DNA of 64,000 nt from Hylemonella gracilis str. Niagara R (GCF_000600295.1 NZ_JEMG01000001.1:2344477-2408476), one strand, 5' to 3'. Counted from the first letter of the stretch, positions 35,659-45,472 are shown. Numbers and translations are program-made. Notes: generated by a model not told the origin, from the sequence alone.

Positions 35659-36510
35659 ATGACCGCACAACTGATCGACGGCCTTGCCCTTTCCAAACAG
35701 CTCCGCAGCGAGGTGGCCCAGCGCGCCGCCGCGCTGAGCGCGCGCGGGCGACAGCCCGGCCTGGCCGTGGTCCTCGTCGGTGACAATCCCGCCAGCCAGG
35801 TCTATGTGCGCAACAAGGTCAAGGCCTGTGAGGACAGCGGCTTCCACTCCGTGCTGGAAAAATACGAAGCCACGCTGAGCGAGGCTGACCTGCTGGCCCG
35901 CATCGCCGCGCTGAACACCGACCCGAGCATCCACGGCATCCTGGTGCAACTGCCGTTGCCCGCCCACATCGACGCGCAAAAGGTCATCGAAGCCATTTCG
36001 CCCGACAAGGATGTGGACGGCTTCCATGTTGCGAGCGCGGGTGCGCTGATGACGGGCCTGCCCGGTTTCTGGCCTTGCACGCCGCATGGCTGCATCAAGA
36101 TGCTCGAGCACATCGGCTACGAGCTCAAGGGCAAACACGCCGTGGTCATCGGCCGCAGCAACATCGTCGGCAAACCCATGGCGCTGATGCTGCTGGGCAA
36201 GAACGCCACCGTCACCATCTGCCACAGCGCCACGAAAGACCTTAAGGCCCAGACCCTGCAGGCCGACGTGATCGTCGCCGCCGTCGGCAAGGCCAAGATG
36301 CTGACGGCTGACATGGTCAAGCCCGGCGCCGTGGTCATCGACGTGGGCATGAACCGCGACGAAAACGGCAAGCTCTGTGGCGACGTGGATTTCGAGCGTG
36401 TGAAGGAAGTCGCGTCCTGGATCACCCCCGTGCCTGGTGGTGTCGGCCCCATGACCATCACCATGCTGCTGGTGAATACCTTGGAAGCGGCCGAAAAGGC
36501 CGCGCGCTGA
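35659..36510 (+). CDS. folD: Methylenetetrahydrofolate dehydrogenase/cyclohydrolase
   Basis: 283 residues, the standard length. The bifunctional enzyme interconverts 5,10-methylene-, methenyl- and 10-formyl-tetrahydrofolate with NADP. Motifs: [20 protein letters not shown] with the catalytic lysine, [44 protein letters not shown] and [16 protein letters not shown]. The ATG at 35659 is the conserved start ([12 protein letters not shown]). The monocistronic gene lies after a terminator. Confidence 0.96.
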   Translation: MTAQLIDGLALSKQLRSEVAQRAAALSARGRQPGLAVVLVGDNPASQVYVRNKVKACEDSGFHSVLEKYEATLSEADLLARIAALNTDPSIHGILVQLPLPAHIDAQKVIEAISPDKDVDGFHVASAGALMTGLPGFWPCTPHGCIKMLEHIGYELKGKHAVVIGRSNIVGKPMALMLLGKNATVTICHSATKDLKAQTLQADVIVAAVGKAKMLTADMVKPGAVVIDVGMNRDENGKLCGDVDFERVKEVASWITPVPGGVGPMTITMLLVNTLEAAEKAAR

Positions 36511-36597
36511 AAGCGGCGCGGCACGCGGCGAGCTGAGCCACCGCGCCACACAGCCAGGCCCCACGATCACACCACACAGCCGACTCAGGGGACCCGC

Positions 36598-37578
36598 TCA
36601 GGCAATGGCTGCAGCACGAGCGGCACGCGGCTCGCGGCGGGTCACCAGCCAGAGCCCTCCTGCCACCGGCAGGATGCCCAGCAAGTCGCTGCCCTGCAGC
36701 GGCTCGCCCAGGGACAGCCAGCTCATCAGCAGGCCCAAGGGCGGCATCAGGAAATGCAAGGCGCTGGCCTCGGTGGCGCTGCGCGTGCGCAACAGGTGCA
36801 GCCAGAGCAGGTAGGCGGCGATCGAGACCAGGCCCACCATCAGCGTGAAGCTCCAGACAAAACTGGGCGTCCAGTGGATGGCCTGGCCCGCCTCCAGCCA
36901 CAAGGCCAGGGGAATCAGCAGCAGGCCGGACACGCCCACCTGTACCGCGTTGTTGAGCAGCAGATCCACATGCGCCAGCCTTTGCTGCCAGCGCTTGAAA
37001 AGCATCGTGCCGGCCACCAGCGACAAGGCTCCCGCGCTGACCAGGACCACGCCCAGGGTGGTGTCGTCCCGCAGGCCGAGGCGCTGCCAGACGATCCAGC
37101 ACACCCCCGCCATGCACAGCAGCAGCCCGGCGCCGCGCCGCCAGTCCAAACGCTCGCCCAGCAAGAGGCTGGCGGCCAGCGCCACCCAGACGGGGTTGGT
37201 GCTGATGATGACGCTGCTCAGGCCCGATGACAGATGCAGCATGCCGGACCAACAGAGTCCCAGGTAGAGGGCGTTGTTGCACAGGCCGATCACGGCCAGC
37301 AGCACCCAGGGCCGCCAGCGGCTGGCCTGGCCGGCTGCGTCCGGATCGCGCGGGAAAAAAGGCGTACCGCGACGCCAGGCCCGCAGCGCCCCCCAAGCCA
37401 GCATCAGCACCGAGGCGAGCAGAAAGCGCAGGCAGAGGAACTTCAGCGGCGGCGCATCGCGCAGGCCCAGCTTGGCCAGCGGGAAGGCGGCGCTCCAGCA
37501 CAGGCAGAAAACCAGCACCTGGGCCAGGTAAGACGAGGAAGTCGAGGACCGGGACGAGGCAGGAGAGACATCAGACAT
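36598..37578 (-). CDS. EamA/DMT-family inner-membrane transporter
   Basis: 326 residues from the ATG at 37578 (ATG at 37587 also possible), with ten predicted helices in two EamA repeats. Typical segments are FCLCWSAAFPLAKLGLRDAP at the start, SSVIISTNPVWVALAASLLLGERL at the end of repeat one and MPPLGLLMSWLSLGEPL in repeat two. It is a putative exporter of metabolites or amino-acid-like compounds. It is divergent from a LysR gene with which it shares a 78-base control region containing a long inverted repeat, so the LysR protein probably regulates it. Confidence 0.88.
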   Translation of the reverse strand: MSDVSPASSRSSTSSSYLAQVLVFCLCWSAAFPLAKLGLRDAPPLKFLCLRFLLASVLMLAWGALRAWRRGTPFFPRDPDAAGQASRWRPWVLLAVIGLCNNALYLGLCWSGMLHLSSGLSSVIISTNPVWVALAASLLLGERLDWRRGAGLLLCMAGVCWIVWQRLGLRDDTTLGVVLVSAGALSLVAGTMLFKRWQQRLAHVDLLLNNAVQVGVSGLLLIPLALWLEAGQAIHWTPSFVWSFTLMVGLVSIAAYLLWLHLLRTRSATEASALHFLMPPLGLLMSWLSLGEPLQGSDLLGILPVAGGLWLVTRREPRAARAAAIA

Positions 37579-37600
37579 GGCCGGCATCCTAGGCAGTCCT

Positions 37601-37657
37601 TGATGAATCGTAAAATGAAATGATCGGATTCCATCCATTCGAAAAACCGATTCATCA
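37601..37657. promoter_or_regulatory. Inverted repeat TGATGAATCG/CGATTCATCA in the DMT-LysR control region
   Basis: TGATGAATCG (37601-37610) and CGATTCATCA (37648-37657) are perfect 10-bp inverted copies with centres 47 bases apart, about four to five helical turns. The right copy ends at the first base of the LysR ATG. Each copy contains a GAT/ATC-type half-site. The spacing suits a LysR tetramer binding two sites and looping. Confidence 0.55.
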
Positions 37658-38628
37658 TGCAATTGGACCTGGATTTATTGCGCACCTTCGCCAGCGTGGT
37701 GGACACCGGCGGCTTCGGCCGCGCGGGCATGCGCGTGCACCGCAGCCAATCCACCGTCAGCCAGCAGGTGCGCAAGCTGGAGGAACTGACGGGCAAGCAA
37801 CTGCTGCTGCGCGACCGCAACGGCGTCATGCTCACAGACGACGGCGAACTGCTGCTGGCTTACGCGCGCCGCATGCTGGCCCTGCATGACGAGGCCACCA
37901 GCGCCCTGGGCGGCCAAGCCCCGGTCCGCGTGCTGCGCGTGGGCGTGGTGGAGGACTTCGCCGGTACGGCCTGGATGCACACCCTGGCGGACTTCGTGCG
38001 CCAGCGCCCGGCGGTGCGGCTGGAGACTGTTTGCGATCTGTCCGTCCACCTGCAACGCCAGTACGCGCGGGGCCAGCTTGACCTGATCGTGGCCAAGGAC
38101 GTGCTGCCGCCGGGTGTGCACAGCCCCATCGACTTGCCCGGGGACTGTGAGTTGGTCTGGAGCGAGCCCCTGCGCTGGTTCGCCGCCCGGGGCTACCAGC
38201 CGCCCGCAGCCCATTCGGCCTCCCTGCCCCTCGTGCTCTTCATGCCGGGCTGCGTGTACCGCCAGGCCGCCATCCAGTCGCTGGAACTGGGCGGGCGCCC
38301 CTGGCATGCCGTGCTCAGTACCCAGAGCCTGCACGGCCTGCAGGCCGCCCTGCGTGCCGGCATGGGCCTCAGTCCGCTGAACACGGCGGCGGCGCATCTG
38401 CACGGTGGATCGCATGGGGCTGGTTCTGCCCTGGGCGCCGAGCTGGCGCCCCTGGACGAGACCCGCCATGGTCTGCCGCCCCTGGGCCACAGCCGTTACC
38501 TGCTGCGCATGACGCCGCTGGACACTCCCGCCGCCGATGACCTGCGTCTGCTCGCGCAACTCGTGCGGCAGCAAGTGCGGCACTGGCATGCGCAGCACAC
38601 CAGGACCGCCATGGAACTCGCGGCCTGA
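37657..38628 (+). CDS. LysR-family transcriptional regulator
   Basis: 323 residues. The N-terminal winged HTH (LDLLRTFASVVDTGGFGRAG, VHRSQSTVSQQVRKLEELTG) is followed by the LysR substrate domain (VGVVEDFAGTAWMHTLADFV). It is likely to sense a small co-inducer and control the divergent EamA transporter. The start at 37657 lies within the right arm of the inverted repeat, implying negative autoregulation. Confidence 0.92.
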   Translation: MQLDLDLLRTFASVVDTGGFGRAGMRVHRSQSTVSQQVRKLEELTGKQLLLRDRNGVMLTDDGELLLAYARRMLALHDEATSALGGQAPVRVLRVGVVEDFAGTAWMHTLADFVRQRPAVRLETVCDLSVHLQRQYARGQLDLIVAKDVLPPGVHSPIDLPGDCELVWSEPLRWFAARGYQPPAAHSASLPLVLFMPGCVYRQAAIQSLELGGRPWHAVLSTQSLHGLQAALRAGMGLSPLNTAAAHLHGGSHGAGSALGAELAPLDETRHGLPPLGHSRYLLRMTPLDTPAADDLRLLAQLVRQQVRHWHAQHTRTAMELAA

Positions 38629-38668
38629 CGACGTACAGGCCGGGCAGATGGAGGCGGAACGGACCGCA

Positions 38669-39154
38669 TCACTCCACCCCGAACACGAAGTCGATCTCCA
38701 CCGCCGCACCCTTGGGCAATTGCAGGACGCCCACCGAGGTCCGCGTGTGCACGCCACGCGGCCCGAGCACCGTGTACAGGGCTTCGGAGGCGCCGTCGGC
38801 CACTTCGCTCTGTTGCGTGAAATCCGGCGCGCTGCGCACGAACACCGAGATGCGGGGCACCGAACGGATGGCCGCCAGGCTGCCCAGCGCCGCCTTGACC
38901 AGGGTCAGGGCACGCAAGGTGGAAATGGCAGCAGCGCGACGCGCGCTGGCCAGGTCGATGACGGCATCGGGCCCGCTGCCGACCATGCCCACGAAATGCA
39001 CCTGGTCGCCGATGCGCGGAATCTGCCCGCTGACGTAAAGCAGCGGACCGTCACGCAGCACCGGCACGTACTGGCCACCGATTTTGATGGCCTCGTTGAT
39101 GGGAAAGGCATGCGCCGAAGCCAGTTCCTCATAGGCTTGGTCTGGATGCGTCAA
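38669..39154 (-). CDS. RidA/YjgF-family enamine/imine deaminase-like protein
   Basis: 161 residues, somewhat longer than the 128 of E. coli RidA and like the larger YjgF-subgroup members. Family features: YVPVLRDGPLLYVSGQIPR, the substrate-site arginine region IRSVPRISVFVRSAP, and LPKGAAVEIDFVFG at the end. RidA proteins hydrolyse reactive enamines made by PLP enzymes. It is convergent with the LysR gene, and 107 bases separate its start from the TPR-protein gene. Confidence 0.85.
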   Translation of the reverse strand: MTHPDQAYEELASAHAFPINEAIKIGGQYVPVLRDGPLLYVSGQIPRIGDQVHFVGMVGSGPDAVIDLASARRAAAISTLRALTLVKAALGSLAAIRSVPRISVFVRSAPDFTQQSEVADGASEALYTVLGPRGVHTRTSVGVLQLPKGAAVEIDFVFGVE

Positions 39155-39261
39155 GCTTCACTCCGGTTATTTGCTACAAACACCTGGGCCATCGGCACCA
39201 TAGCGCATATCGCCCCGTTTTTCCTTCGCTTGCGGCGCGGCCACGCACGCAGAATCCGGGC

Positions 39262-40686
39262 ATGGTTTCTCCACGCGCGACGCCGGCCGAAACGGTCGAG
39301 CAACTCTTCACCCGAGGCAATCAGGCTCTGGCTGCCCGTGACCTGACCACTGCCGCCTTGGCCTACCGGACTGCTCTGGCCATAGACCCCACGCAGGCCG
39401 CCTTGCACGGCAACCTGGCCCTGGCGCTGGACGAAGCCGGTGACGTTCAAGCGGCTGATCACCATTACCGCCAGGCCTTGGCGCTGGAGCCCGACCAGGC
39501 TCAGCTCTGGATCAACCACGGAGTGCTGCTGCTGCAAGGCAAACGTCTCCGTGAAGCCGAAGCCGCGCTGCGCCAGGCCTTGGCGCTGGCCCCGAACGAC
39601 ACGTCCGCGCTCAGCAATCTGGGGGTGCTGCTGGCCCAGCAGTACCGTGATGAAGAAGCCGAGACGACCCTGCGCACGGCCCTGCGTCTGCAACCCCAGC
39701 ACCGCAACGCCGCCTACAACCTGGCTTATCTGCTGCTGCGCCAGTGCCGCCTGGAAGAAGGCTGGCTGCGACTGGAGCAACGCGACCGGCATGGCGCCCT
39801 GGCCGAGCGCCTGGCGAAGCAACTGCCCTGCCCGCGCTGGCGTGGCGAACCGTTGCAGGGCCGCTCCCTGCTGATCGCGCTGGAAGCCGGCCATGGGGAC
39901 ATGATCCACTTCTGCCGCTACGCCGCCCTGGCCAAGGCCGCGGGCGCCCGGCGCGTCACCGTGCTCTGCCACCCGGCCCTGGTCACGCTGTTCGCCACGT
40001 TGGTCGGGTGTGACCAGGCCATCCCGTTCGACCAGGACCTGCCCGAGGGCACCGACGGCGAGGCGCCACACTTCGACTACTGGGTTCCACCCCTGAGCCT
40101 GCCCTACCTCTTCGCAACCCGGCCGGACACCATACCGGCCACCCTGCCCTATCTGCATGCCGATCCGGCACGCGTGGCGCACTGGGCGCCGCGATTGGCC
40201 GCGCCACCGGGCGTGCTCAAAGTCGGCCTGGTCTGGAAAGGCAACGTCAATTTCGAGAACGACACCGAACGCTCCCTGCCCAGCCTGGCCACGCTCGCGC
40301 CGCTCGGCCAGACTACCGGCGTGGTGTTCTACAGCCTGCAAAAAGGCGCGGGTGAAAACGAAGCCACCACACCGCCGCAAGAACTGCCTCTGACGCCGCT
40401 GGGGGGCGATCTGGTCGACTTTGCCGACACCGCCGCCGTCATCGCCCAACTGGACCTGGTGATCACCGTGGACACCGCCGTGGCCCACTTGGCCGGTGCT
40501 CTGGGACAGCCCTGCTGGTTGCTGCTGCCCTGGTACCTGCCGGACTGGCGTTGGTTCAAGGAGCGGGAAGACTCGCCCTGGTACCCGGGCGTGCTGCGCC
40601 TGTTTCGCCAGCCGGCAATGGGCGACTGGGACAGCGTCGTGGCCCAGGTCGCGCAGGCCTTGCGGGGTCGGGCTGGCAGGCACTGA
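39262..40686 (+). CDS. TPR-repeat protein with C-terminal glycosyltransferase-9-like domain
   Basis: 474 residues. About four tetratricopeptide repeats occupy residues 12-150 (for example YRTALAIDPTQAALHGNLAL, YRQALALEPDQAQLWINHGV and LRQALALAPNDTSALSNLGV). The C-terminal part, about 190-465, has SLLIALEAGHGDMIHFCRYA and DLVITVDTAVAHLAGALGQP, as in the heptosyltransferase-like domains fused to TPRs. Such proteins are widespread and mostly uncharacterised; a glycosyltransferase or scaffold role is inferred. A GC-rich hairpin (40691-40711) follows the stop. Confidence 0.78.
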   Translation: MVSPRATPAETVEQLFTRGNQALAARDLTTAALAYRTALAIDPTQAALHGNLALALDEAGDVQAADHHYRQALALEPDQAQLWINHGVLLLQGKRLREAEAALRQALALAPNDTSALSNLGVLLAQQYRDEEAETTLRTALRLQPQHRNAAYNLAYLLLRQCRLEEGWLRLEQRDRHGALAERLAKQLPCPRWRGEPLQGRSLLIALEAGHGDMIHFCRYAALAKAAGARRVTVLCHPALVTLFATLVGCDQAIPFDQDLPEGTDGEAPHFDYWVPPLSLPYLFATRPDTIPATLPYLHADPARVAHWAPRLAAPPGVLKVGLVWKGNVNFENDTERSLPSLATLAPLGQTTGVVFYSLQKGAGENEATTPPQELPLTPLGGDLVDFADTAAVIAQLDLVITVDTAVAHLAGALGQPCWLLLPWYLPDWRWFKEREDSPWYPGVLRLFRQPAMGDWDSVVAQVAQALRGRAGRH

Positions 40687-40690
40687 TCCG

Positions 40691-40711
40691 AACCCGCCCT
40701 GCTGGCGGGTT
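40691..40711 (+). terminator. Hairpin after the TPR gene, weak terminator
   Basis: AACCCGCC and GGCGGGTT form an 8-bp perfect stem with a CTGCT loop 5 bases after the stop codon. There is no uridine tract after it, so it may be a poor terminator or an mRNA 3'-end stabiliser. Confidence 0.45.
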
Positions 40712-40780
40712 GCCAGGGACGGCCTGCACTATGAAGGCCATAGGCGCACCGGGCCTTGAACTGCGGCCGGATAACGCAAA

Positions 40781-42886
40781 ATGTCGGGCATGACCGCACC
40801 CACCTCCGCCGCTACCGACTCCACCAACCCCTTGCTGGACGCGTCCGGCCTCCCCCTGTTCGACCGCATCACCCCGGCGCACGTGGCCCCGGCGCTGGAC
40901 AGCTTGCTGGCCGAAGCCGAAACTGCGCTCGACACCGTGACGAAACCGGACTACCCCGCCGACTGGAAAGCCATCGCCCAGGTGCTGGACGTGGCCACAG
41001 AGCGGCTGGGCCGGGCCTGGGGCACGGTCAGCCACCTCAACGCCGTCGCCGACACGCCCGAGTTGCGCGCCGCCTACAACGCCGCCCTGCCGCGCGTGAC
41101 CGAGTTCTGGACCCGACTGGGTTCGGACGAACGGCTGTACGCCAAGTACAAGGCCATCGCCCCCGAAAACCTGAACGCCGAGCAGCGGCAGGCCCATAAG
41201 AACGCCTTGCGAGGCTTCGTGCTGGGCGGTGCGGAACTGCAAGGCGCGGCCAAGGAACGCTTTGCACGCATCCAGGAAGAACAGGCCGAAGCCAATCAGA
41301 AATTCAGCGAGCATGTGCTGGACGCCACCGACAACTGGGCCTACTACGCCACGGACGACGAACTGGACGGTGTGCCCGACGATGTGCTGCAGGCGGCGCG
41401 AGCCGCGGCCCAGGCCGAAGGCCGGGACGGCTACAAGCTCAGCCTCAAGATGCCGAGCTACCTGCCCGTGATGCAGTTCGCCAAGAGCAGCGAACTGCGC
41501 CGGCGCCTCTACCGCGCCTTCGTCACACGCGCCTCCGATCAGGCCGAAACCTACGCGCCCGGCAAGGACGGCACGGCAATCGACGGCAAGCAGTACGACA
41601 ACACCGCGCTGATCGGCCAGATCCTCGCCCTGCGGGACGAAGAAGCAAAGTTGCTGGGCTATCGGAACTATGCGGAAGTCTCTGTCGCGCCCAAGATGGC
41701 GGATACGCCCGAACAGGTAATCACCTTCCTGCGCGACCTCGCCGCCAAAGCCAGGCCCTATGGCGAACGTGATGTGGCCGACCTGCGGGCATTTGCCGCG
41801 CAAGAACTGGGCATCACCGACCCGCAGCCCTGGGACTGGAGCTATATCAGCGAGAAACTCAAGGAAGCCCGGTACGCCTACAGCGAGCAGGAGGTCAAGC
41901 AGTACTTCACCGCGCCGCGCGTGCTGGCCGGTCTGTTCAAGATCGTGGAAACCTTGTTCGAGGTGGAGATCCGCAAGGACAGTGCGCCCGTCTGGCACCC
42001 GGCGGTGGAGTTCTATCGCATCGAACGCGGCGGTCAGTTGCTGGCCCAGTTCTACCTGGACCAGCCCGCCCGCGCTGGCAAGCGCGGCGGCGCCTGGATG
42101 GACGATGTGCGCACGCGCTGGCTGCGCCCGGACAACGGCCAGCTGCAAACACCGGTGGCCCATCTGGTCTGCAATTTCGCCGACGGTGTGAATGGCAAGC
42201 CCGCTTTGCTGACGCACGACGACGTCATCACCCTGTTCCACGAATTCGGCCACGGCCTGCACCACATGCTGACCCAGGTCAACGAGCGGGATGTGTCCGG
42301 CATCAGCGGCGTGGAATGGGACGCGGTGGAACTGCCCAGCCAGTTCATGGAGAACTTCTGCTGGGAATGGGAGGTGCTGCGCCACATGACCGCTCACGTC
42401 GACACGGGCGAACCGCTGCCGCGCGCGCTCTACGACAAGATGATCGCGGCCAAGAATTTCCAGAGCGGCATGCAGACCCTGCGGCAGATCGAGTACTCGC
42501 TCTACGACATGCTGCTGCACACGGCGGGCGCGCAGCCGGACTTCATGGAGGTGTTGCGCCAGGTGCGCGCGGAAGTGGCCCTGCTGCCCGCGCCCTCCTT
42601 CAGCCGCACGCCGCACACCTTCAGCCACATCTTCGCGGGTGGGTACGCAGCGGGTTATTACAGCTACAAGTGGGCCGAGGTGCTGAGCGCAGACGCCTAC
42701 GCGGCCTTCGAGGAAACGGTGGGACCGGACGGCATGCCCAGCGTGGAGACCGGGCGCAGGTACCGGCAAGCGATTCTGGAAGCGGGCGGTTCACGCCCGG
42801 CCATCGAATCCTTCAAGGCTTTCCGGGGGCGGGAGCCGAGCCTGGAGGCATTGTTGCGGCATCAGGGGATGGCGGGAACGGCTTGA
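40781..42886 (+). CDS. prlC: Oligopeptidase A (M3 metallopeptidase)
   Basis: 701 residues from the ATG at 40781 (a second ATG at 40790). The zinc site H487-E-F-G-H491 is in LFHEFGHGLHHML, and the third ligand comes from GVEWDAVELPSQFMENF. Other family markers are PLFDRITPAHVAPALDSLL at the N-terminus and HIFAGGYAAGYYSYKWAEVL near the end. It degrades peptides, including cleaved signal peptides, in the cytoplasm. It is convergent with rpiA, with a long palindrome in between. Confidence 0.94.
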   Translation: MSGMTAPTSAATDSTNPLLDASGLPLFDRITPAHVAPALDSLLAEAETALDTVTKPDYPADWKAIAQVLDVATERLGRAWGTVSHLNAVADTPELRAAYNAALPRVTEFWTRLGSDERLYAKYKAIAPENLNAEQRQAHKNALRGFVLGGAELQGAAKERFARIQEEQAEANQKFSEHVLDATDNWAYYATDDELDGVPDDVLQAARAAAQAEGRDGYKLSLKMPSYLPVMQFAKSSELRRRLYRAFVTRASDQAETYAPGKDGTAIDGKQYDNTALIGQILALRDEEAKLLGYRNYAEVSVAPKMADTPEQVITFLRDLAAKARPYGERDVADLRAFAAQELGITDPQPWDWSYISEKLKEARYAYSEQEVKQYFTAPRVLAGLFKIVETLFEVEIRKDSAPVWHPAVEFYRIERGGQLLAQFYLDQPARAGKRGGAWMDDVRTRWLRPDNGQLQTPVAHLVCNFADGVNGKPALLTHDDVITLFHEFGHGLHHMLTQVNERDVSGISGVEWDAVELPSQFMENFCWEWEVLRHMTAHVDTGEPLPRALYDKMIAAKNFQSGMQTLRQIEYSLYDMLLHTAGAQPDFMEVLRQVRAEVALLPAPSFSRTPHTFSHIFAGGYAAGYYSYKWAEVLSADAYAAFEETVGPDGMPSVETGRRYRQAILEAGGSRPAIESFKAFRGREPSLEALLRHQGMAGTA

Positions 42887-42912
42887 GATTTCGTTCAACC
42901 GTTACTTCATCA

Positions 42913-43016
42913 TCCGAGGACGCGGGGTGACTGCTCCGCGACTGTCCTCCTTCAAGGGCCTACCGGCCCTTGAATTCCCCCTTTATGTCGCTGCGCAGTC
43001 ACCCCACGTCCTCGGA
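42913..43016. repeat. 104-bp imperfect palindrome between prlC and rpiA
   Basis: The outer arms 42913-42933 and 42996-43016 are 21 bases each and pair at 20 positions (one C/A mismatch). Inner arms continue with interruptions (for example GCGAC 42938-42942 with GTCGC 42987-42991). The centre is a second perfect hairpin, TTCAAGGGCC (42951-42960) with GGCCCTTGAA (42965-42974) around TACC. There is no open reading frame. It lies between convergent genes and may act as a bidirectional terminator or be a REP/MITE-like extragenic element. Confidence 0.8.
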
Positions 43017-43053
43017 CTCCAGCTGTAGGCGCATTGAACGTGGCCCCCCACCA

Positions 43054-43731
43054 TCAGGGCTTGAAGTTCAGCGTGCGTACCCCGTTGGGAGTGCCCAGCA
43101 GACAGATCTGCGCCCGTTGGTGCGCAAACACCCCCACTGTCACCACGCCCGGCCACTGGTTCACCTCGGACTCGAAGGCCAGCGGGTCGCGGATCTGCAG
43201 GCCCTTCACGTCCAGGATGTGCTGGCCGTTGTCGGTCAGCAAGGGCGCGCCATCCTTCAGGCGCAGCGTCACGGTGCCCCCCATCGCCTCGAACTGGCGG
43301 GTGATGCGCCGCGTGGCCATGGGGATGACTTCCACCGGCAGCGGGAACTGGCCCAGCACCGTGACCAGCTTCGACTCGTCCGCAATGCAGACGAAACGCC
43401 GCGCCTGGGCCGCGACGATCTTCTCGCGCGTGAGCGCTGCGCCGCCGCCCTTGATCATGTTGCCCGCGCCGTCGATCTCGTCCGCGCCGTCGATGTAGAC
43501 GGACAGCTCCCCCACCTCATTCGCATCGAACACCGGGATGCCGATGGCCTTCAGCCGCTCGGTGCTGGCCACGGAGCTGGACACCGCGCCGGGAATCTGG
43601 CCCTTCATCGCGGCCAGCGCGTCAATGAACTTGTTCACCGTGGAACCGGTGCCGACCCCGACGATCTCGCCGGGGACCACATACTGAAGCGCGGCCTGAC
43701 CGACCAGGGTTTTGAGTTCGTCTTGGGTCAT
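43054..43731 (-). CDS. rpiA: Ribose-5-phosphate isomerase A
   Basis: 225 residues from the ATG at 43731. The family signatures are [59 protein letters not shown] (catalytic aspartates and lysine; split here only for description) and [20 protein letters not shown]. It interconverts ribose-5-phosphate and ribulose-5-phosphate in the pentose-phosphate pathway. It is divergent from pyrD, 63 bases apart. Confidence 0.95.
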   Translation of the reverse strand: MTQDELKTLVGQAALQYVVPGEIVGVGTGSTVNKFIDALAAMKGQIPGAVSSSVASTERLKAIGIPVFDANEVGELSVYIDGADEIDGAGNMIKGGGAALTREKIVAAQARRFVCIADESKLVTVLGQFPLPVEVIPMATRRITRQFEAMGGTVTLRLKDGAPLLTDNGQHILDVKGLQIRDPLAFESEVNQWPGVVTVGVFAHQRAQICLLGTPNGVRTLNFKP

Positions 43732-43794
43732 GGAAGGGGAATCGCGGGAAAGGCGAAAAGGAAAAGGTGAAAAAGGTTCTGGGACAATTATCCA

Positions 43795-44892
43795 ATGTCC
43801 TTCCTCCCCTCCCTGCTCCCCTACGCCCTGCCCCGCGCCCTGCTGTTCAAGATGGACGCCGAGGCCGCGCACGACTTCACCCTCGACGCCCTGGCCCGCA
43901 CGCAGAACACGCCGCTGGCCTGCGCCTACCGCCAGACTCGCGTGGAGGACCCGATCACGCTCGCGGGCCTGACCTTCCCCAACCGCGTGGGCCTGGCCGC
44001 CGGGCTGGACAAGAACGCCCGCTGTATCGACGCCTTCGCGTCCATGGGCTTCGGCTTCGTCGAAGTCGGCACCGTCACCCCCCTGCCCCAACCCGGCAAC
44101 CCCAAGCCGCGCATCTTCCGCCTGCCCCAGGCGAAAGCGCTGATCAACCGCCTGGGTTTTAACAACGAGGGCCTGGACGCCTTTATCGCCAACGTGCAGA
44201 AGGCCAAGTTCCGCCAGGGCCATGCGCGCCCGGCCCTGCTGGGCCTGAACATCGGCAAGAACGCCGCCACACCTATCGAGCGCGCCACGGACGACTACCT
44301 CAAGGGTCTGGAAGGCGTGTACCCGCATGCTGACTACGTGACCGTCAACATATCCAGCCCGAACACCCAAAACCTGCGCAGCCTGCAAAGCGACGAAGCG
44401 CTCGACGCCCTGCTCTCAGCCATCGCCGCGCGGCGCGAACAATTGGCGCAGCAACATGGCACGCCCGATGGACTGGGCGGCGTGACGCCACGCCGCGTGC
44501 CCATCTTCGTGAAAATCGCGCCCGATCTGGACGAAGCCCAGGTGCAACTGATCGCCGCCACGCTCAAGCGCCAGGGCATGGACGGCGTGATTGCCACCAA
44601 CACCACCCTGGCCCGCGACGCAGTGCAAGGCCTGCCGCATGCGGAAGAAACTGGCGGCCTCTCTGGCGCACCGGTGCTAGAAGCCAGCAACCGCGTCATC
44701 CGCCAACTGCGCGCTACGCTGGGCAAGGACTTCCCCATCATCGGCGTGGGCGGCATCCTGAGCGCGCAGGACGCGGTCAGCAAGATCGAGGCCGGGGCAG
44801 ATGTGGTGCAGATCTACACCGGGTTCATTTACCAGGGACCGGGGTTGGTGAGGGAGACGGGAGATGCAATCAAGCGCCGATCAAACCAATGA
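43795..44892 (+). CDS. pyrD: Dihydroorotate dehydrogenase, class 2 (quinone-linked)
   Basis: 365 residues. The N-terminal membrane-associated helices ([20 protein letters not shown]) and [46 protein letters not shown] (catalytic serine), IATNTTL, then [12 protein letters not shown] are the class 2 features. It oxidises dihydroorotate to orotate with FMN and ubiquinone in pyrimidine synthesis. GCCGATCA (44876-44883) and TGATCGGC (44890-44897) form a hairpin that includes the stop codon. No T tract follows. Confidence 0.95.
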   Translation: MSFLPSLLPYALPRALLFKMDAEAAHDFTLDALARTQNTPLACAYRQTRVEDPITLAGLTFPNRVGLAAGLDKNARCIDAFASMGFGFVEVGTVTPLPQPGNPKPRIFRLPQAKALINRLGFNNEGLDAFIANVQKAKFRQGHARPALLGLNIGKNAATPIERATDDYLKGLEGVYPHADYVTVNISSPNTQNLRSLQSDEALDALLSAIAARREQLAQQHGTPDGLGGVTPRRVPIFVKIAPDLDEAQVQLIAATLKRQGMDGVIATNTTLARDAVQGLPHAEETGGLSGAPVLEASNRVIRQLRATLGKDFPIIGVGGILSAQDAVSKIEAGADVVQIYTGFIYQGPGLVRETGDAIKRRSNQ

Positions 44893-45025
44893 TCGGCCAT
44901 TTCGCAAACCTCTTCTTCATGTCAAATCTCCTGTCATTTGGGATGGGACTCCAAGCTCAACCGCTATTCAATTCCGGGGGGACGTCGTTACTAAACCAGA
45001 ACATCAAGGGGACTTCAAAATAGGC

Positions 45026-45472
45026 TCACGGTTTTCCGTAGAACGGCCCTGACTGCGGTGTATAGCCTTTTGATTCCATACATGCAGCCCATTTTTTTGT
45101 CAGCCTGTCCTTCGCAGAGAATAAGTACCGCTCTTCAGGATATCTCTCTGCTTCTAGTTGGGATGTGTTGACGACAAAGCGGTCAGGAGCAAATAGGTCG
45201 TACGTACCTCCGCAATCCAGTGCATCCTTTCGGCGCTGCTCATCCGTGGTTTCTGCTTTTCCCCAATCTGCATAGGAGTTGGGATGGTACTTCTCTCTAT
45301 ATTCTTCGGTCCCCGGACACAGCCCATTCATGCACCGGCCAGTTATAAGAGAATAAGTCATGATCCCAGCCGAAGCGATGCCGCCCACCAGCAAATACGG
45401 CTCCAAAGCAGCGCATCCCGATAACACCAAAGATGAAGCAGCAAGGGTAATCGTACGAATCAATCGTTTCAT
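45026..45472 (-). CDS. Small cysteine-rich lipoprotein, unknown, lower GC
   Basis: 148 residues from the ATG at 45472, preceded by GGAGG. The signal [20 protein letters not shown] has lipobox LSGC with C20 lipidated. A second hydrophobic stretch ([20 protein letters not shown]) follows. The rest is hydrophilic, with several cysteines ([23 protein letters not shown]). Codon use and base composition are clearly more AT-rich than the neighbours, as is the downstream gap 44898-45025, so this is probably acquired DNA. The start overlaps the oxidoreductase stop by 4 bases. No family recognised. Confidence 0.7.
   Translation of the reverse strand: MKRLIRTITLAASSLVLSGCAALEPYLLVGGIASAGIMTYSLITGRCMNGLCPGTEEYREKYHPNSYADWGKAETTDEQRRKDALDCGGTYDLFAPDRFVVNTSQLEAERYPEERYLFSAKDRLTKKWAACMESKGYTPQSGPFYGKP

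Noticed and set aside
43732-44388. Upstream extension of the rpiA frame to 444 codons
   Set aside because: The extension is antisense to pyrD and lacks homology; rpiA starts at its conserved MTQDELK at 43731.
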